From JBCCGI01 sp039029355 (GTDB lineage Bacteria > Planctomycetota > UBA1135 > GCA-002686595), in the NCBI GenBank assembly GCA_039029355.1, contig JBCCGI010000016.1, positions 1 to 64,000 of the forward strand: DNA of 64,000 nucleotides. Reading direction: 5' to 3'. How positions within the stretch are numbered: position 1 is the stretch's first letter; every line of letters starts with the position of its first letter. Under the pieces are notes generated by a model. It saw only the letters and a program-made list of their open reading frames with translations, was not told the origin of the DNA and searched no databases. Positions 9,958-17,621 of this stretch are shown here, one piece after another. The position numbers and the translations under genes were made by a program.

Positions 9958-10497
9958 CTAGCCGGCCTTCAGGGTCTCCTCGCCGCGCTGCCAGTTGCAG
10001 GGGCACAGCTCCTCGGTCTGCAGCGCGTCTAGCACGCGCAGCACTTCGTCCGCCGAGCGTCCGACGCTGGGGTCGTAGATGGCCGCGAAGCGCACGACGC
10101 CGGCGGGGTCCACGATGTAGGTCGCCCGGTGGCACACCTCCTCCTCGGGCTCGAGGACGCCCAGCGCCCCGGAGAGGCGCCGCGCCGTGTCGGAGAGCAG
10201 CGGGTAGGGCAGGTCGCGCAGATCGTCGTGATCGCGGCGCCAGGCGAGGTGCACGAACTCGCTGTCGGTGCTGACGCCGTAGAGCGCCGCGTCGCGGTCC
10301 GCGAAGTCGCCGGTGAGCTTGCCGAAGGCGGCGAGCTCGGTCGGACAGACGAAGGTGAAGTCCTTGGGGTAGAACACGAAGATCTTCCACCGGTCGCCGT
10401 CGCGGGCGTTGTCGAAGGACTCGAAGTCCGCGTCGGAGTCGATGGAAACCACGCCCTTCAGGCGGTAGTCGGGAAAGCGTTGGCCGAGCGTCAGCAT
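9958..10497 (-). CDS. ahpC: Alkyl hydroperoxide reductase AhpC, typical 2-Cys peroxiredoxin (179 aa)
   Basis: The peroxidatic cysteine is Cys51 in the signature DFTFVCPTE, and the C-terminal cysteine pair is LCPCNW (Cys165 and Cys167), as in AhpD-dependent peroxiredoxins. It reduces H2O2, organic peroxides and peroxynitrite. The start is supported by an AGGAGA ribosome binding site (10503-10508 on the minus strand). A perfect 7+1+7 palindrome lies 71-85 bases upstream and could be its operator. ahpD follows directly. Confidence 0.95.
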   Translation of the reverse strand: MLTLGQRFPDYRLKGVVSIDSDADFESFDNARDGDRWKIFVFYPKDFTFVCPTELAAFGKLTGDFADRDAALYGVSTDSEFVHLAWRRDHDDLRDLPYPLLSDTARRLSGALGVLEPEEEVCHRATYIVDPAGVVRFAAIYDPSVGRSADEVLRVLDALQTEELCPCNWQRGEETLKAG

Positions 10498-10567
10498 GGC
10501 TGTCTCCTGTTTGGGTCGCTGGAAGCGGGTACGGAGACAGCTTCGTCCGGGATCGCCGGACGCTCCA

Positions 10568-10582
10568 ATCGCGAGTCGCGAT
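10568..10582. promoter_or_regulatory. Perfect inverted repeat upstream of ahpC (candidate operator)
   Basis: ATCGCGA-G-TCGCGAT is an exact 7-bp inverted repeat with one central base, in the 114-bp gap upstream of the ahpC start. Position and symmetry suit a dimeric redox or metal regulator. The regulator is not encoded in the window and no promoter hexamers are obvious, so this is inference from symmetry and location only. Confidence 0.4.
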
Positions 10583-10611
10583 GAGGCTGATCGCGTGCGC
10601 TTATCGGCGCG

Positions 10612-11649
10612 CTACTTGTCGCCGCGAGCGACGAACTCGGGGATGCGCGCCGGCCCGCGGTCCTTCGAGGCCCCGGCCTCTCCGGCGAGCGCCTCGGACC
10701 GGCGGCGCAGGTTGCCGAGGCTGCCGCGCAGGGCCTCGCGAACGTTCTTTTCGCTGTCGGGCACGTCGTCCAGGTCGAAGCCGTACTGGCGCACCACGAG
10801 ATAGGCGACGCGCTCGCCGTCGCTCGCGTCGAGCGGCAGGTAGACGTCGCGGCCCGCGAGCCAGTGGAAGTCGCTGCTGGTCGAGTAGATGTCGCACGCC
10901 AGCCGGCCCTTGGGGTCGATGCGGTTCAGGAGCCGCAGCGTGCAGCGGTAGTCGGGATACCAAAGCGGCAGGTCACACCGGAAGCGGATGCGCAGCGCCG
11001 AGAAGCCGTTGCCCTGCGGGTCGGTCCCGCGCACGAAGGTGTCCGCGAGCGGGTAGATCTCCTCATACGAAGAGCCCGGGTCGTTCGGGTAGAGGCGATA
11101 GTCGTTCTCGGCCGCCTTGATCGTCGCCAGGTCGGCGAACATCAGCGTCGCGCCCTGCTGGGCGATCGCGTCCACCTCGAGCTGGTTGAAGGGCGCCCCT
11201 TCCTTGGTCAGATCCCAGGTGCCGCCGACGAGCAGTCCATCGCGCGAGCCGTCGTCCTCGGGGTTCCAGTCCTTCTCGAACAGCTCCGAGCACCGCAGGA
11301 GCTCGCGCAGCCCGGCGCCCCAGTCGGCCTCGAGCTTCGGCGACGAGCGCAGCACCGCCTTCAGCCAGCCGTCCGCGTCGTCGGCCGCGCGCGCGGCGCG
11401 GGCCAGGTCGCCGAGGCAGCGGTACTCCTCGCCCCGGGGGCCGCGGGCTTCGAGGCGCAGGGCGGCTAGGCGCTCCATCTCCGCCAGGAGGTCGCGCCCG
11501 GGCGCCGTGCGCTCGTCGGGGAGCTGCCAGGCGAGGTCGAACAGCTGCGGCGAGAGCTGCTCCCAGGCGAGCTCGGTGGCCTCGACCGTCACCTCGTCCG
11601 GCGCGGAGAGGGTCAGCGCCGCCGCCGCGAGCAGGATCGCGGGCTTCAC
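10612..11649 (-). CDS. Secreted protein of unknown function (345 aa)
   Basis: A GTG start at 11649 overlaps the stop of the upstream hydrolase gene (GTGA, 11646-11649), and the protein then begins with a signal peptide (VKPAILLAAAALTLSAP). The frame is open further upstream, but only antisense to the hydrolase. The middle (LPLWYPDYRCTLRLLNRID and CDIYSTSSDFHWLAGRDVYL) looks like a compact lipid- or ligand-binding beta fold, close in feel to START/polyketide-cyclase-like secreted proteins, though I cannot assign a family. Cotranslation with an alpha/beta hydrolase lipoprotein suggests a shared envelope role. Confidence 0.6.
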   Translation of the reverse strand: MKPAILLAAAALTLSAPDEVTVEATELAWEQLSPQLFDLAWQLPDERTAPGRDLLAEMERLAALRLEARGPRGEEYRCLGDLARAARAADDADGWLKAVLRSSPKLEADWGAGLRELLRCSELFEKDWNPEDDGSRDGLLVGGTWDLTKEGAPFNQLEVDAIAQQGATLMFADLATIKAAENDYRLYPNDPGSSYEEIYPLADTFVRGTDPQGNGFSALRIRFRCDLPLWYPDYRCTLRLLNRIDPKGRLACDIYSTSSDFHWLAGRDVYLPLDASDGERVAYLVVRQYGFDLDDVPDSEKNVREALRGSLGNLRRRSEALAGEAGASKDRGPARIPEFVARGDK

Positions 11650-12677
11650 GGCCGCCGCTCCTCGCGCGCGAAGAAGTCGCCGAGCAGGCGCACGACCTCC
11701 GCGGGTTGCTCCTCGTGCGGGTAGTGCCCGGCGCCGGGGACCAGTACCAGCTCGGCCCCGGGGATGTCGCGGGCGAAGCTCGCGGCGTAGACGTCCGGCC
11801 AGTAGGCGACGTCCTCGGCGCCCCACACGAGCAGCGTCGGGACGGCGAGCGAGGGGAGCTCATCCTGCCGCTCGCCGTTCTCGTCCTGCGCCAGGTCGAT
11901 CATCGCGCACCAGTTCGAGCGGTTCTCGCAGACGAGGAAGAACTCGTCCACCCGGTCCGGCGGAATGGCGCGGAAGTGGGGGGCCAGGGCGCCGGCGACG
12001 CGCTCGCGCGAGTTGATGAGGTAGCCGTAGTCGGCCAGCGAGTTCTCGCGCATCTCGACCTCCTCGGGCAGCCAGTCCTCGTCGCGGCGCTCGTAGCCCG
12101 ACGAGCTCATGATGGTGAGGCTCTCGAACAGCTCCGGGTGGTCGAGCGCGGCCCGCCAGGCGAACTCGCCGCCGTAGGACTGGCCGACGAGGTGCACGCG
12201 CTCGAGGCCCAGCGCGCGCACGGCGGCGGCCACGTAGTCGGCGCAGCGCTGGAACGTGGTCGGCGTCGGCCCGGAGGGGGCCAGGCCGTGTCCGAGCACC
12301 TCGATCAGGTACACGTCGCGCTCGCGTGCCAGGCCGGCGAAGGCGCCGCCGCCGCAGGCGATCTCGGTCCAGGTGAAGAGCGTCGAGGGCGTGCCGTGGA
12401 CCAGCACGGCGGGCGCGGCGCCGGCGGCCGGCTCCAGGGCCGGGACGCGCGCGTAGACGAACTCGAGCTCCTCTCCAGTCAGCTGGAGCTTGCCGCGCTG
12501 CAGCCCCAGGTCGCGGAGCGCGTCGTTCTTCGGAAGGGCCAGGAGCTCGGCCTCCAGGTCGCCCTTCGACAGCGAGGTGCACCCGGGGGCCAGGAGCCCC
12601 AGGGCGAGGACGCCCACGAGGGCGACGGCGAGGCCCCAGCGGGGGCTTCGAGAGCGGGTCGAAGGGTCCTGATTCAT
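11646..12677 (-). CDS. Alpha/beta hydrolase lipoprotein (343 aa)
   Basis: The N-terminus has a hydrophobic signal and a lipobox-like LLAPGC (Cys33), implying lipid anchoring at the periplasmic face. The alpha/beta hydrolase fold follows: oxyanion HGTPSTLFTW, nucleophile elbow GQSYGG (Ser167), acid in LLVWGAEDVAYWPD, and catalytic histidine in VPGAGHYPHEEQP. The substrate is unknown, but this type resembles haloalkane dehalogenase/epoxide hydrolase-like enzymes with a cap. It is divergently transcribed from the lipid-modification operon starting at 12784 and might belong to that function. Confidence 0.8.
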   Translation of the reverse strand: MNQDPSTRSRSPRWGLAVALVGVLALGLLAPGCTSLSKGDLEAELLALPKNDALRDLGLQRGKLQLTGEELEFVYARVPALEPAAGAAPAVLVHGTPSTLFTWTEIACGGGAFAGLARERDVYLIEVLGHGLAPSGPTPTTFQRCADYVAAAVRALGLERVHLVGQSYGGEFAWRAALDHPELFESLTIMSSSGYERRDEDWLPEEVEMRENSLADYGYLINSRERVAGALAPHFRAIPPDRVDEFFLVCENRSNWCAMIDLAQDENGERQDELPSLAVPTLLVWGAEDVAYWPDVYAASFARDIPGAELVLVPGAGHYPHEEQPAEVVRLLGDFFAREERRP

Positions 12678-12720
12678 GCCGCAGATTTCGCGTTGAGGGT
12701 AGCTTCGGATTCAAATCGAC

Positions 12721-12730
12721 CCCAATTGGG
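12721..12730. promoter_or_regulatory. Palindrome CCCAATTGGG between divergent operons
   Basis: A perfect 10-bp palindrome sits in the 106-bp gap between the hydrolase lipoprotein (minus) and the DUF1295 gene (plus), 54 bases before the DUF1295 start. It is one of few A/T-containing spots in the gap and could be an operator serving both promoters. No other copy was noticed in the window, so support is weak. Confidence 0.25.
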
Positions 12731-12783
12731 CCCCCCTGGGCATTCTCTGCGTCCAACTCCCGGGAAGTGACGAACTCAAACGC

Positions 12784-13596
12784 ATGTTGGGGTTGCTGTA
12801 CCTGCCTCTGCTCGGCCTCCTGGCGCTCGTGATTGTCATGATTGCCGCCTGGGCGCGCCAGCGCACCACCCGCAACGCCGGGGTGGTCGACGTGATCTGG
12901 ACCGCCTCGATCGGGGCGCTTGCGCTGGTCTACGCCGGGCTCGCCGGGGGCTGGCTGCCGCGCCGGCTGCTGGTGGCCGTCCTGGTGGGCGCCTGGTCGC
13001 TGCGGCTGACGCTCCACCTGGCGCGGCGCGTCGGCTCCGAGGCCGAGGACGGCCGCTACCGCGCGATGCGGACGAGCATGGGGGAGGGGATCGATCGCTT
13101 CCTCTTCTGGTTCTTCCAGGCGCAGGCGCTCTTGGCCGTGCTGCTGTCGCTCGTGTTCCTCGTCCTCTGCGCCGCGTCGGACGCGGGCTGGCGGGCGACC
13201 GACGCGCTGGCGGTGCTGCTGTGGGTCACCGCGCTGGTGGGGGAGTCGATCGCGGACCGCCAGCTCGCGCGCTGGCGCAGCGACCCGGCCAACCGCGGGC
13301 GCACGTGCCGCGCCGGGCTGTGGCGCTACTCGCGCCACCCGAACTACTTCTTCGAGTGGCTGAACTGGCTGGTGTACCCGCTGCTGGGGATCGGCCTGCC
13401 GTACGGCTGGTCGCTCTGGCTCGCGCCGGCGGCGATGCTGCTGTTCGTCCTGAAGGTCACCGGCATCCCGCCGACCGAGGAGCAGGCGCTGAAGAGCCGC
13501 GGCGACGACTACCGCGAATACCAGCGCACGACCAACGCCTTCTTTCCCGGCCCGCCGCGGGCCCAGACCGTCGAGCGGAGTCTAGAGACCCGATGA
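12784..13596 (+). CDS. DUF1295 membrane protein, steroid 5-alpha-reductase-like (270 aa)
   Basis: Several membrane helices (first MLGLLYLPLLGLLALVIVM) and the C-terminal signature WRYSRHPNYFFEW, then GDDYREYQRTTNAFFPGPP, mark a DUF1295 protein, a relative of 3-oxo-5-alpha-steroid 4-dehydrogenase and isoprenylcysteine methyltransferase folds. Related enzymes reduce C=C bonds in lipids with NADPH. It is the first gene of a run in which each of seven genes overlaps the next by four bases (ATGA at 13593), suggesting a step on lipid acyl chains together with the methyltransferases and desaturase downstream. Confidence 0.88.
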   Translation: MLGLLYLPLLGLLALVIVMIAAWARQRTTRNAGVVDVIWTASIGALALVYAGLAGGWLPRRLLVAVLVGAWSLRLTLHLARRVGSEAEDGRYRAMRTSMGEGIDRFLFWFFQAQALLAVLLSLVFLVLCAASDAGWRATDALAVLLWVTALVGESIADRQLARWRSDPANRGRTCRAGLWRYSRHPNYFFEWLNWLVYPLLGIGLPYGWSLWLAPAAMLLFVLKVTGIPPTEEQALKSRGDDYREYQRTTNAFFPGPPRAQTVERSLETR

Positions 13597-14666
13597 AGAC
13601 CGCCATCCGACTCGTCGAGCGCGGGCTCGTGCCCAAGCCGCTGATCCGCCGTGCGATCCGGCGCCTCCTGCGGGAGCGCCAGAGCGAGCTCCGAGACCTG
13701 TACGGTGCCGACCGCTCGGCCGGGCTCGCGTCCTGGGTCGAAGCGATGCGCGCCGGTCCCGTGGCGCCGGTGCCCGACAAGGCCAACGAGCAGCACTACG
13801 AGGTGCCGGCCGGCTTCTTCGACCTGGCGCTGGGCAGCCGGCTCAAATACTCGAGCGCCTACTACCCGGACGAGCACGCGACGCTCGACGAGGCCGAGGA
13901 GGCCATGCTGGCGCTGACCGCCGAGCGCGCGCAGCTGGCCGACGGGCAGCGGATCCTCGAGCTTGGCTGCGGGTGGGGCTCGCTCTCGCTGTGGATGGCC
14001 GAGCGCTTCCCCGCGGCCCGCATCGTGTCCGTCTCGAACTCGGGGCCGCAGCGCGAGCGCATCACCGGCGAGGCGTGCCGCCGCGGCCTGACGAATCTCG
14101 AAGTCGTCACCTGCGACATGAACGCCTTCGACGCCGCTGACCACGGCGCGCCGTTCGACCGCATCGTGTCGGTGGAGATGTTCGAGCACATGCGGAACTG
14201 GGAGGAGCTGCTCGGCCGCGCGAGCCGCTGGCTCGCGGCCGACGGGCGCGTGTTCCTGCACGTCTTCGCCCACACGCGCTGGCCGTACCCGTTCGAAGTG
14301 CGCGACGAGTCCGACTGGATGAGCAAGTACTTCTTCACCGGCGGCATGATGCCGTGCCACGACCTGCTCGATCACCTCACGACGCCGTTCGAGGTCGAGC
14401 AGCGCTGGGAGGTCAACGGCTCGCACTACGCCCGCACGTCCGAGGACTGGGTGCGCAACCTGGAGCGCCGGCGGGCCGAGGTGTTGCCCGTCCTCGCCGC
14501 GACCTACGGCGCCGAGAACGCGGGGGTGTGGTTCCAGCGCTGGCGCATCTTCTTCCTGGCCTGCGCCGAGCTGTTCGCCTTCGACGCCGGAAAAGAGTGG
14601 ATCGTGAGCCATCAGCTGCTTCGCCCGCGCGCGACAGCCGGAGCGAGCGGGAGTGACGCCCGGTGA
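13593..14666 (+). CDS. SAM-dependent methyltransferase of the CFA-synthase superfamily (357 aa)
   Basis: Class I methyltransferase with SAM-binding motif LELGCGWGSLSLW (ELGCGWG at residues 123-129) and the superfamily motif SVEMFEHM (193-200). The N-terminal part (NEQHYEVPAGFFDLALG) is the CFA-like lead, but the later sequence (LHVFAHTRWPYPFEVRDESD) is closest to the coclaurine N-methyltransferase-like branch rather than to true cyclopropane synthases. It is overlapped at both ends by neighbours (ATGA at 13593, GTGA at 14663). The substrate is inferred to be an unsaturated or modified acyl chain from the operon. A small-molecule substrate is the alternative. Confidence 0.82.
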   Translation: MKTAIRLVERGLVPKPLIRRAIRRLLRERQSELRDLYGADRSAGLASWVEAMRAGPVAPVPDKANEQHYEVPAGFFDLALGSRLKYSSAYYPDEHATLDEAEEAMLALTAERAQLADGQRILELGCGWGSLSLWMAERFPAARIVSVSNSGPQRERITGEACRRGLTNLEVVTCDMNAFDAADHGAPFDRIVSVEMFEHMRNWEELLGRASRWLAADGRVFLHVFAHTRWPYPFEVRDESDWMSKYFFTGGMMPCHDLLDHLTTPFEVEQRWEVNGSHYARTSEDWVRNLERRRAEVLPVLAATYGAENAGVWFQRWRIFFLACAELFAFDAGKEWIVSHQLLRPRATAGASGSDAR

Positions 14667-15604
14667 AGAGCGGCGTCCGAGTTCCCACCGGCCCCTGGGC
14701 CAGTCTGGTGCGCTGGTTCGACGCCTGGGCGGTCGACGAGCGCGACGAGGCGGGCGACGCCACCCGCATCGACTGGGCGCGGGTCGTGCCCTTCCTGCTG
14801 ATCCACGCGAGCTGCCTCCTGGTGCTCGTCGTCGGGTGGTCGTGGACGGCCGTGGCCTTCGCCGTGGCGTTCTACGCGGTGCGGATGTTCGCGATCACCG
14901 CCTTCTACCACCGCTACTTCTCACACCGCGCCTTCGAGACGTCGCGCGCGCTGCAGCTCGGCTTTGCGCTCCTGGGTGCGACCGCCGTGCAGCGCGGGCC
15001 GCTCTGGTGGGCGGCCCACCACCGGGCGCACCACCGGCACTCAGACTCCGAAGGCGACGCGCACTCGCCGCGGCTCTCGGGCTTCTGGATGAGCCACGTG
15101 GGCTGGTTCCTGACGCGCGGCAACTTCCGCACCCGCGTCGAGCTCGTGCCGGACCTGGCGCGCTTTCCCGAGCTGCGCTTCCTCGACCGCTTCGACGCGC
15201 TGGTGCCGCTGCTCCTCCTGCCCGCGCTCTTCGGGTTGGGCGAGCTGCTCGGGGCGTTCGGGCTGGGCGGCGGCGGCCTGCAGCTCGTGGTCTGGGGCTT
15301 CTCGATCTCGACGGTGGTGCTCTACCACATCACTTTCTGCGTGAACTCGGTCGCCCACCGGGTTGGTTCGCGCCGCTACGAGACGCGCGACGAGAGCCGC
15401 AACAACTTCGTGCTGTCGCTCTTCACCTTCGGCGAGGGCTGGCACAACAACCACCACTTCTATCCCGCCTCGGCGCGGCAGGGCTTCTACTGGTGGGAGG
15501 TCGACGCGTCCTACTACACCCTGCGCGCGATGTCGTTGCTCGGCCTGGTTTGGAAGCTGCGGCCGGTGCCGGCGCGGGTGCTCGAGCGGGGTCGCGGGCG
15601 ATGA
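14663..15604 (+). CDS. Acyl-CoA/acyl-lipid desaturase, Delta-9 type (313 aa)
   Basis: Membrane di-iron desaturase with all three histidine boxes: HRYFSH (83-88), HHRAHH (119-124) and HNNHH (261-265). The GTG start overlaps the previous stop. Family enzymes use O2 and electrons to put a cis double bond into an acyl chain. In this operon it would make the unsaturated substrate for the CFA-type methylases, or a second unsaturation. The best match in layout is a bacterial stearoyl-CoA desaturase homologue; no fused cytochrome b5 or ferredoxin is present. Confidence 0.92.
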   Translation: MKSGVRVPTGPWASLVRWFDAWAVDERDEAGDATRIDWARVVPFLLIHASCLLVLVVGWSWTAVAFAVAFYAVRMFAITAFYHRYFSHRAFETSRALQLGFALLGATAVQRGPLWWAAHHRAHHRHSDSEGDAHSPRLSGFWMSHVGWFLTRGNFRTRVELVPDLARFPELRFLDRFDALVPLLLLPALFGLGELLGAFGLGGGGLQLVVWGFSISTVVLYHITFCVNSVAHRVGSRRYETRDESRNNFVLSLFTFGEGWHNNHHFYPASARQGFYWWEVDASYYTLRAMSLLGLVWKLRPVPARVLERGRGR

Positions 15605-16851
15605 AAGTCGCGGTCGTCGGTACGGGCATCTCCGGGATGGTGGCCGCGCGCCGCCTGGCCGAGGACCACGACGTGACGGTGTTCGAGGCGGGCTCCTACC
15701 TCGGCGGGCACACCAACACGCTCGACGTCGACGAGGACGGCCGCAGCCTGGCCATCGACACCGGCTTCATCGTCTTCAACGAGGCGACCTACCCCGAGCT
15801 GTGCTCGCTCCTGCGCGAGCTCGACGTGCCGTGGAAGCCGAGCGACATGAGCTTCTCGGTGCGCAACGACGCCTCGGGACTCGAGTACAACGGCACCTCC
15901 TTTGACGGCCTGTTCGCCCAGCGCACCAACCTCCTGCGACCCCGCTTCTGGCGCATGGTGCGCGACATCCTGCGCTTCTATCGCGAGGCGCCCGAGGTGC
16001 TGGAGCGCGAGGACGACCTGCGCACGCTGGGGGAGTTCCTCGAGCGCGGCCGCTACTCGCGCTCGTTCGTCGACGATCACCTGGTGCCGATGGGCGCCGC
16101 GGTTTGGTCGGCGCGTCCGGACGGCATGCACGGCTTTCCGCTGCGCTTCCTGGTGCAGTTCTTCAAGAACCACGGCTTCCTGCAGGTCGACGACCGGCCG
16201 CAGTGGCTGGTCGTCCAGGGGGGCTCGCGCAGCTACGTCGGGCCGCTGATGGCGCCGCTCGCGGGGAGGATCCACCTCAGCACGCCCGTCGTCAGCGTGC
16301 GCCGCACGCCGCGCGGCGTCGCGCTGCGCACCAAGGCGGGCGACGAGGCGCTGTTCGACCGCGTCGTGCTGGCGTCGCACTCCGACCAGAGCCTGCGCAT
16401 GTTGTCCGACGCGACGGCCAACGAGCGCGAGGTGCTGGGCGCCTTCGGCTACCAGCGCAACGAGGCCGTGCTGCACACCGACGCGTCCCTGATGCCGCGC
16501 CGCCGCCGCGCCTGGGCCAGCTGGAACTACCACGTCCCCGATCCGCCCAGCGAGCTGGCGACCGTGACGTACTGGATGAACCTGCTCCAGGGGCTGGAAT
16601 CGCGGCGCGACTACTTTGTGACGCTCAACCGCTCGGATGACATCGCCCCCGAGCACGTGCTGAGGAGCATCACCTACCACCACCCGGTCTTCACGCCCGA
16701 GGCGATCGACGCGCAGCGCCGCCACGACGAGATCGACGGGGTGAACGGCGTGCACTTCTGCGGCGCGTACTGGCGCTACGGCTTCCACGAGGACGGCGTG
16801 AGGAGCGCGCTCCGCGTCATCGCCAACCTGCGGAGGGCCGCGGCGGCGTGA
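15601..16851 (+). CDS. FAD-dependent oxidoreductase, amine-oxidase-like (416 aa)
   Basis: The N-terminal Rossmann motif VVGTGISGMVAARRL binds FAD, and DHDVTVFEAGSYLGGHTNT is the usual second FAD contact. Family features such as WNYHVPD, YWMNLLQ and a C-terminal FCGAYWRYGFHEDGV place it in the flavin oxidoreductase family that in proteobacteria sits next to DUF1365 and a CFA-like methylase. Members of that set act on membrane phospholipid acyl chains, in one characterised case toward furan fatty acids. It is overlapped with genes on both sides (ATGA at 15601, GTGA at 16848). The exact reaction here is unknown. Confidence 0.88.
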   Translation: MKVAVVGTGISGMVAARRLAEDHDVTVFEAGSYLGGHTNTLDVDEDGRSLAIDTGFIVFNEATYPELCSLLRELDVPWKPSDMSFSVRNDASGLEYNGTSFDGLFAQRTNLLRPRFWRMVRDILRFYREAPEVLEREDDLRTLGEFLERGRYSRSFVDDHLVPMGAAVWSARPDGMHGFPLRFLVQFFKNHGFLQVDDRPQWLVVQGGSRSYVGPLMAPLAGRIHLSTPVVSVRRTPRGVALRTKAGDEALFDRVVLASHSDQSLRMLSDATANEREVLGAFGYQRNEAVLHTDASLMPRRRRAWASWNYHVPDPPSELATVTYWMNLLQGLESRRDYFVTLNRSDDIAPEHVLRSITYHHPVFTPEAIDAQRRHDEIDGVNGVHFCGAYWRYGFHEDGVRSALRVIANLRRAAAA

Positions 16852-17621
16852 GCGCGAGCGCGATCTACGAAGGGCGGGTGTACCACCGCCGCCTGGAGCC
16901 GCGCCCGCACGCGTTCGAGTACGGGCTCTTCCTGCTGTACCTCGACCTCGACGAGCTGCCGGAGGTCTTCACCCGCTCGCGGTTGTTCTCCGACCGCCGC
17001 CTGCGCCCGCTGCGCTTCGCGCGCGGGGACTACCTGGCACCCGCGGAGCGGCCGCTGCAGGACGTGGCCCGCGACCGCGTCGAGGCGGCGCTCGGCCGCC
17101 GGCCCGGGGGGGCGGTGCGCCTGCTGACTCAGGTACGCACGTTCGGCTACGTCTTCAACCCGGTCAGCTTCTACTACTGCTTCGCAGCGGACGGCGAGCT
17201 CGACGCCGTCGTCGCCGAGATCACGAACACGCCGTGGGGCGAGCGCCACGCCTACGTCCTCGACGCGCGTCGAGCCGAGGAGCCCGGAGTCCGCGCGCGC
17301 TTCGAGAAGGCCTTCCACGTCTCGCCGTTCTTCGACCTCGATCAGACCTACGACTGGCGCTTCTCGGCGCCCGGCGAGCGGCTCGACGTGCACATGACCA
17401 ACCTCCAAGAGGAGCGCGCGGTCTTCCACGCCGGGATGACCTGCGAGCGGCGCGAGCTGTCTCCCGCCGCCCTACGCCGCGCGCTGGTTCGCCACCCCTT
17501 GCTCACGCTGCGTGTCCACGCGGCGATCTACCTCCAGGCCGCGCTCCTTTGGCGGAAGCGCGCGCCGTTCTACGTGCATCCCAAGAAGCGCGCGCCCCTC
17601 AGCGAGGCGACCCCGTCATGA
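16848..17621 (+). CDS. DUF1365 family protein (257 aa)
   Basis: Classic DUF1365: opening IYEGRVYHRRLEPRPHAFEY, the central FGYVFNPVSFYYCF, then ITNTPWGERHAYVL and KAFHVSPFFDLDQTYDWRF. The biochemical activity is unknown, but the family is tightly linked in many bacteria to the flavin oxidoreductase before it and the CFA-like methylase after it, so a role in the same acyl-chain modification is likely. Length is normal. GTG start, overlapping on both sides. Confidence 0.93.
   Translation: MSASAIYEGRVYHRRLEPRPHAFEYGLFLLYLDLDELPEVFTRSRLFSDRRLRPLRFARGDYLAPAERPLQDVARDRVEAALGRRPGGAVRLLTQVRTFGYVFNPVSFYYCFAADGELDAVVAEITNTPWGERHAYVLDARRAEEPGVRARFEKAFHVSPFFDLDQTYDWRFSAPGERLDVHMTNLQEERAVFHAGMTCERRELSPAALRRALVRHPLLTLRVHAAIYLQAALLWRKRAPFYVHPKKRAPLSEATPS

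Noticed and set aside
14653..15600. Open frame extending upstream of the flavin oxidoreductase
   Set aside because: It overlaps the desaturase gene out of frame; the ATG at 15601 with an ATGA overlap and the FAD motif marks the true start.
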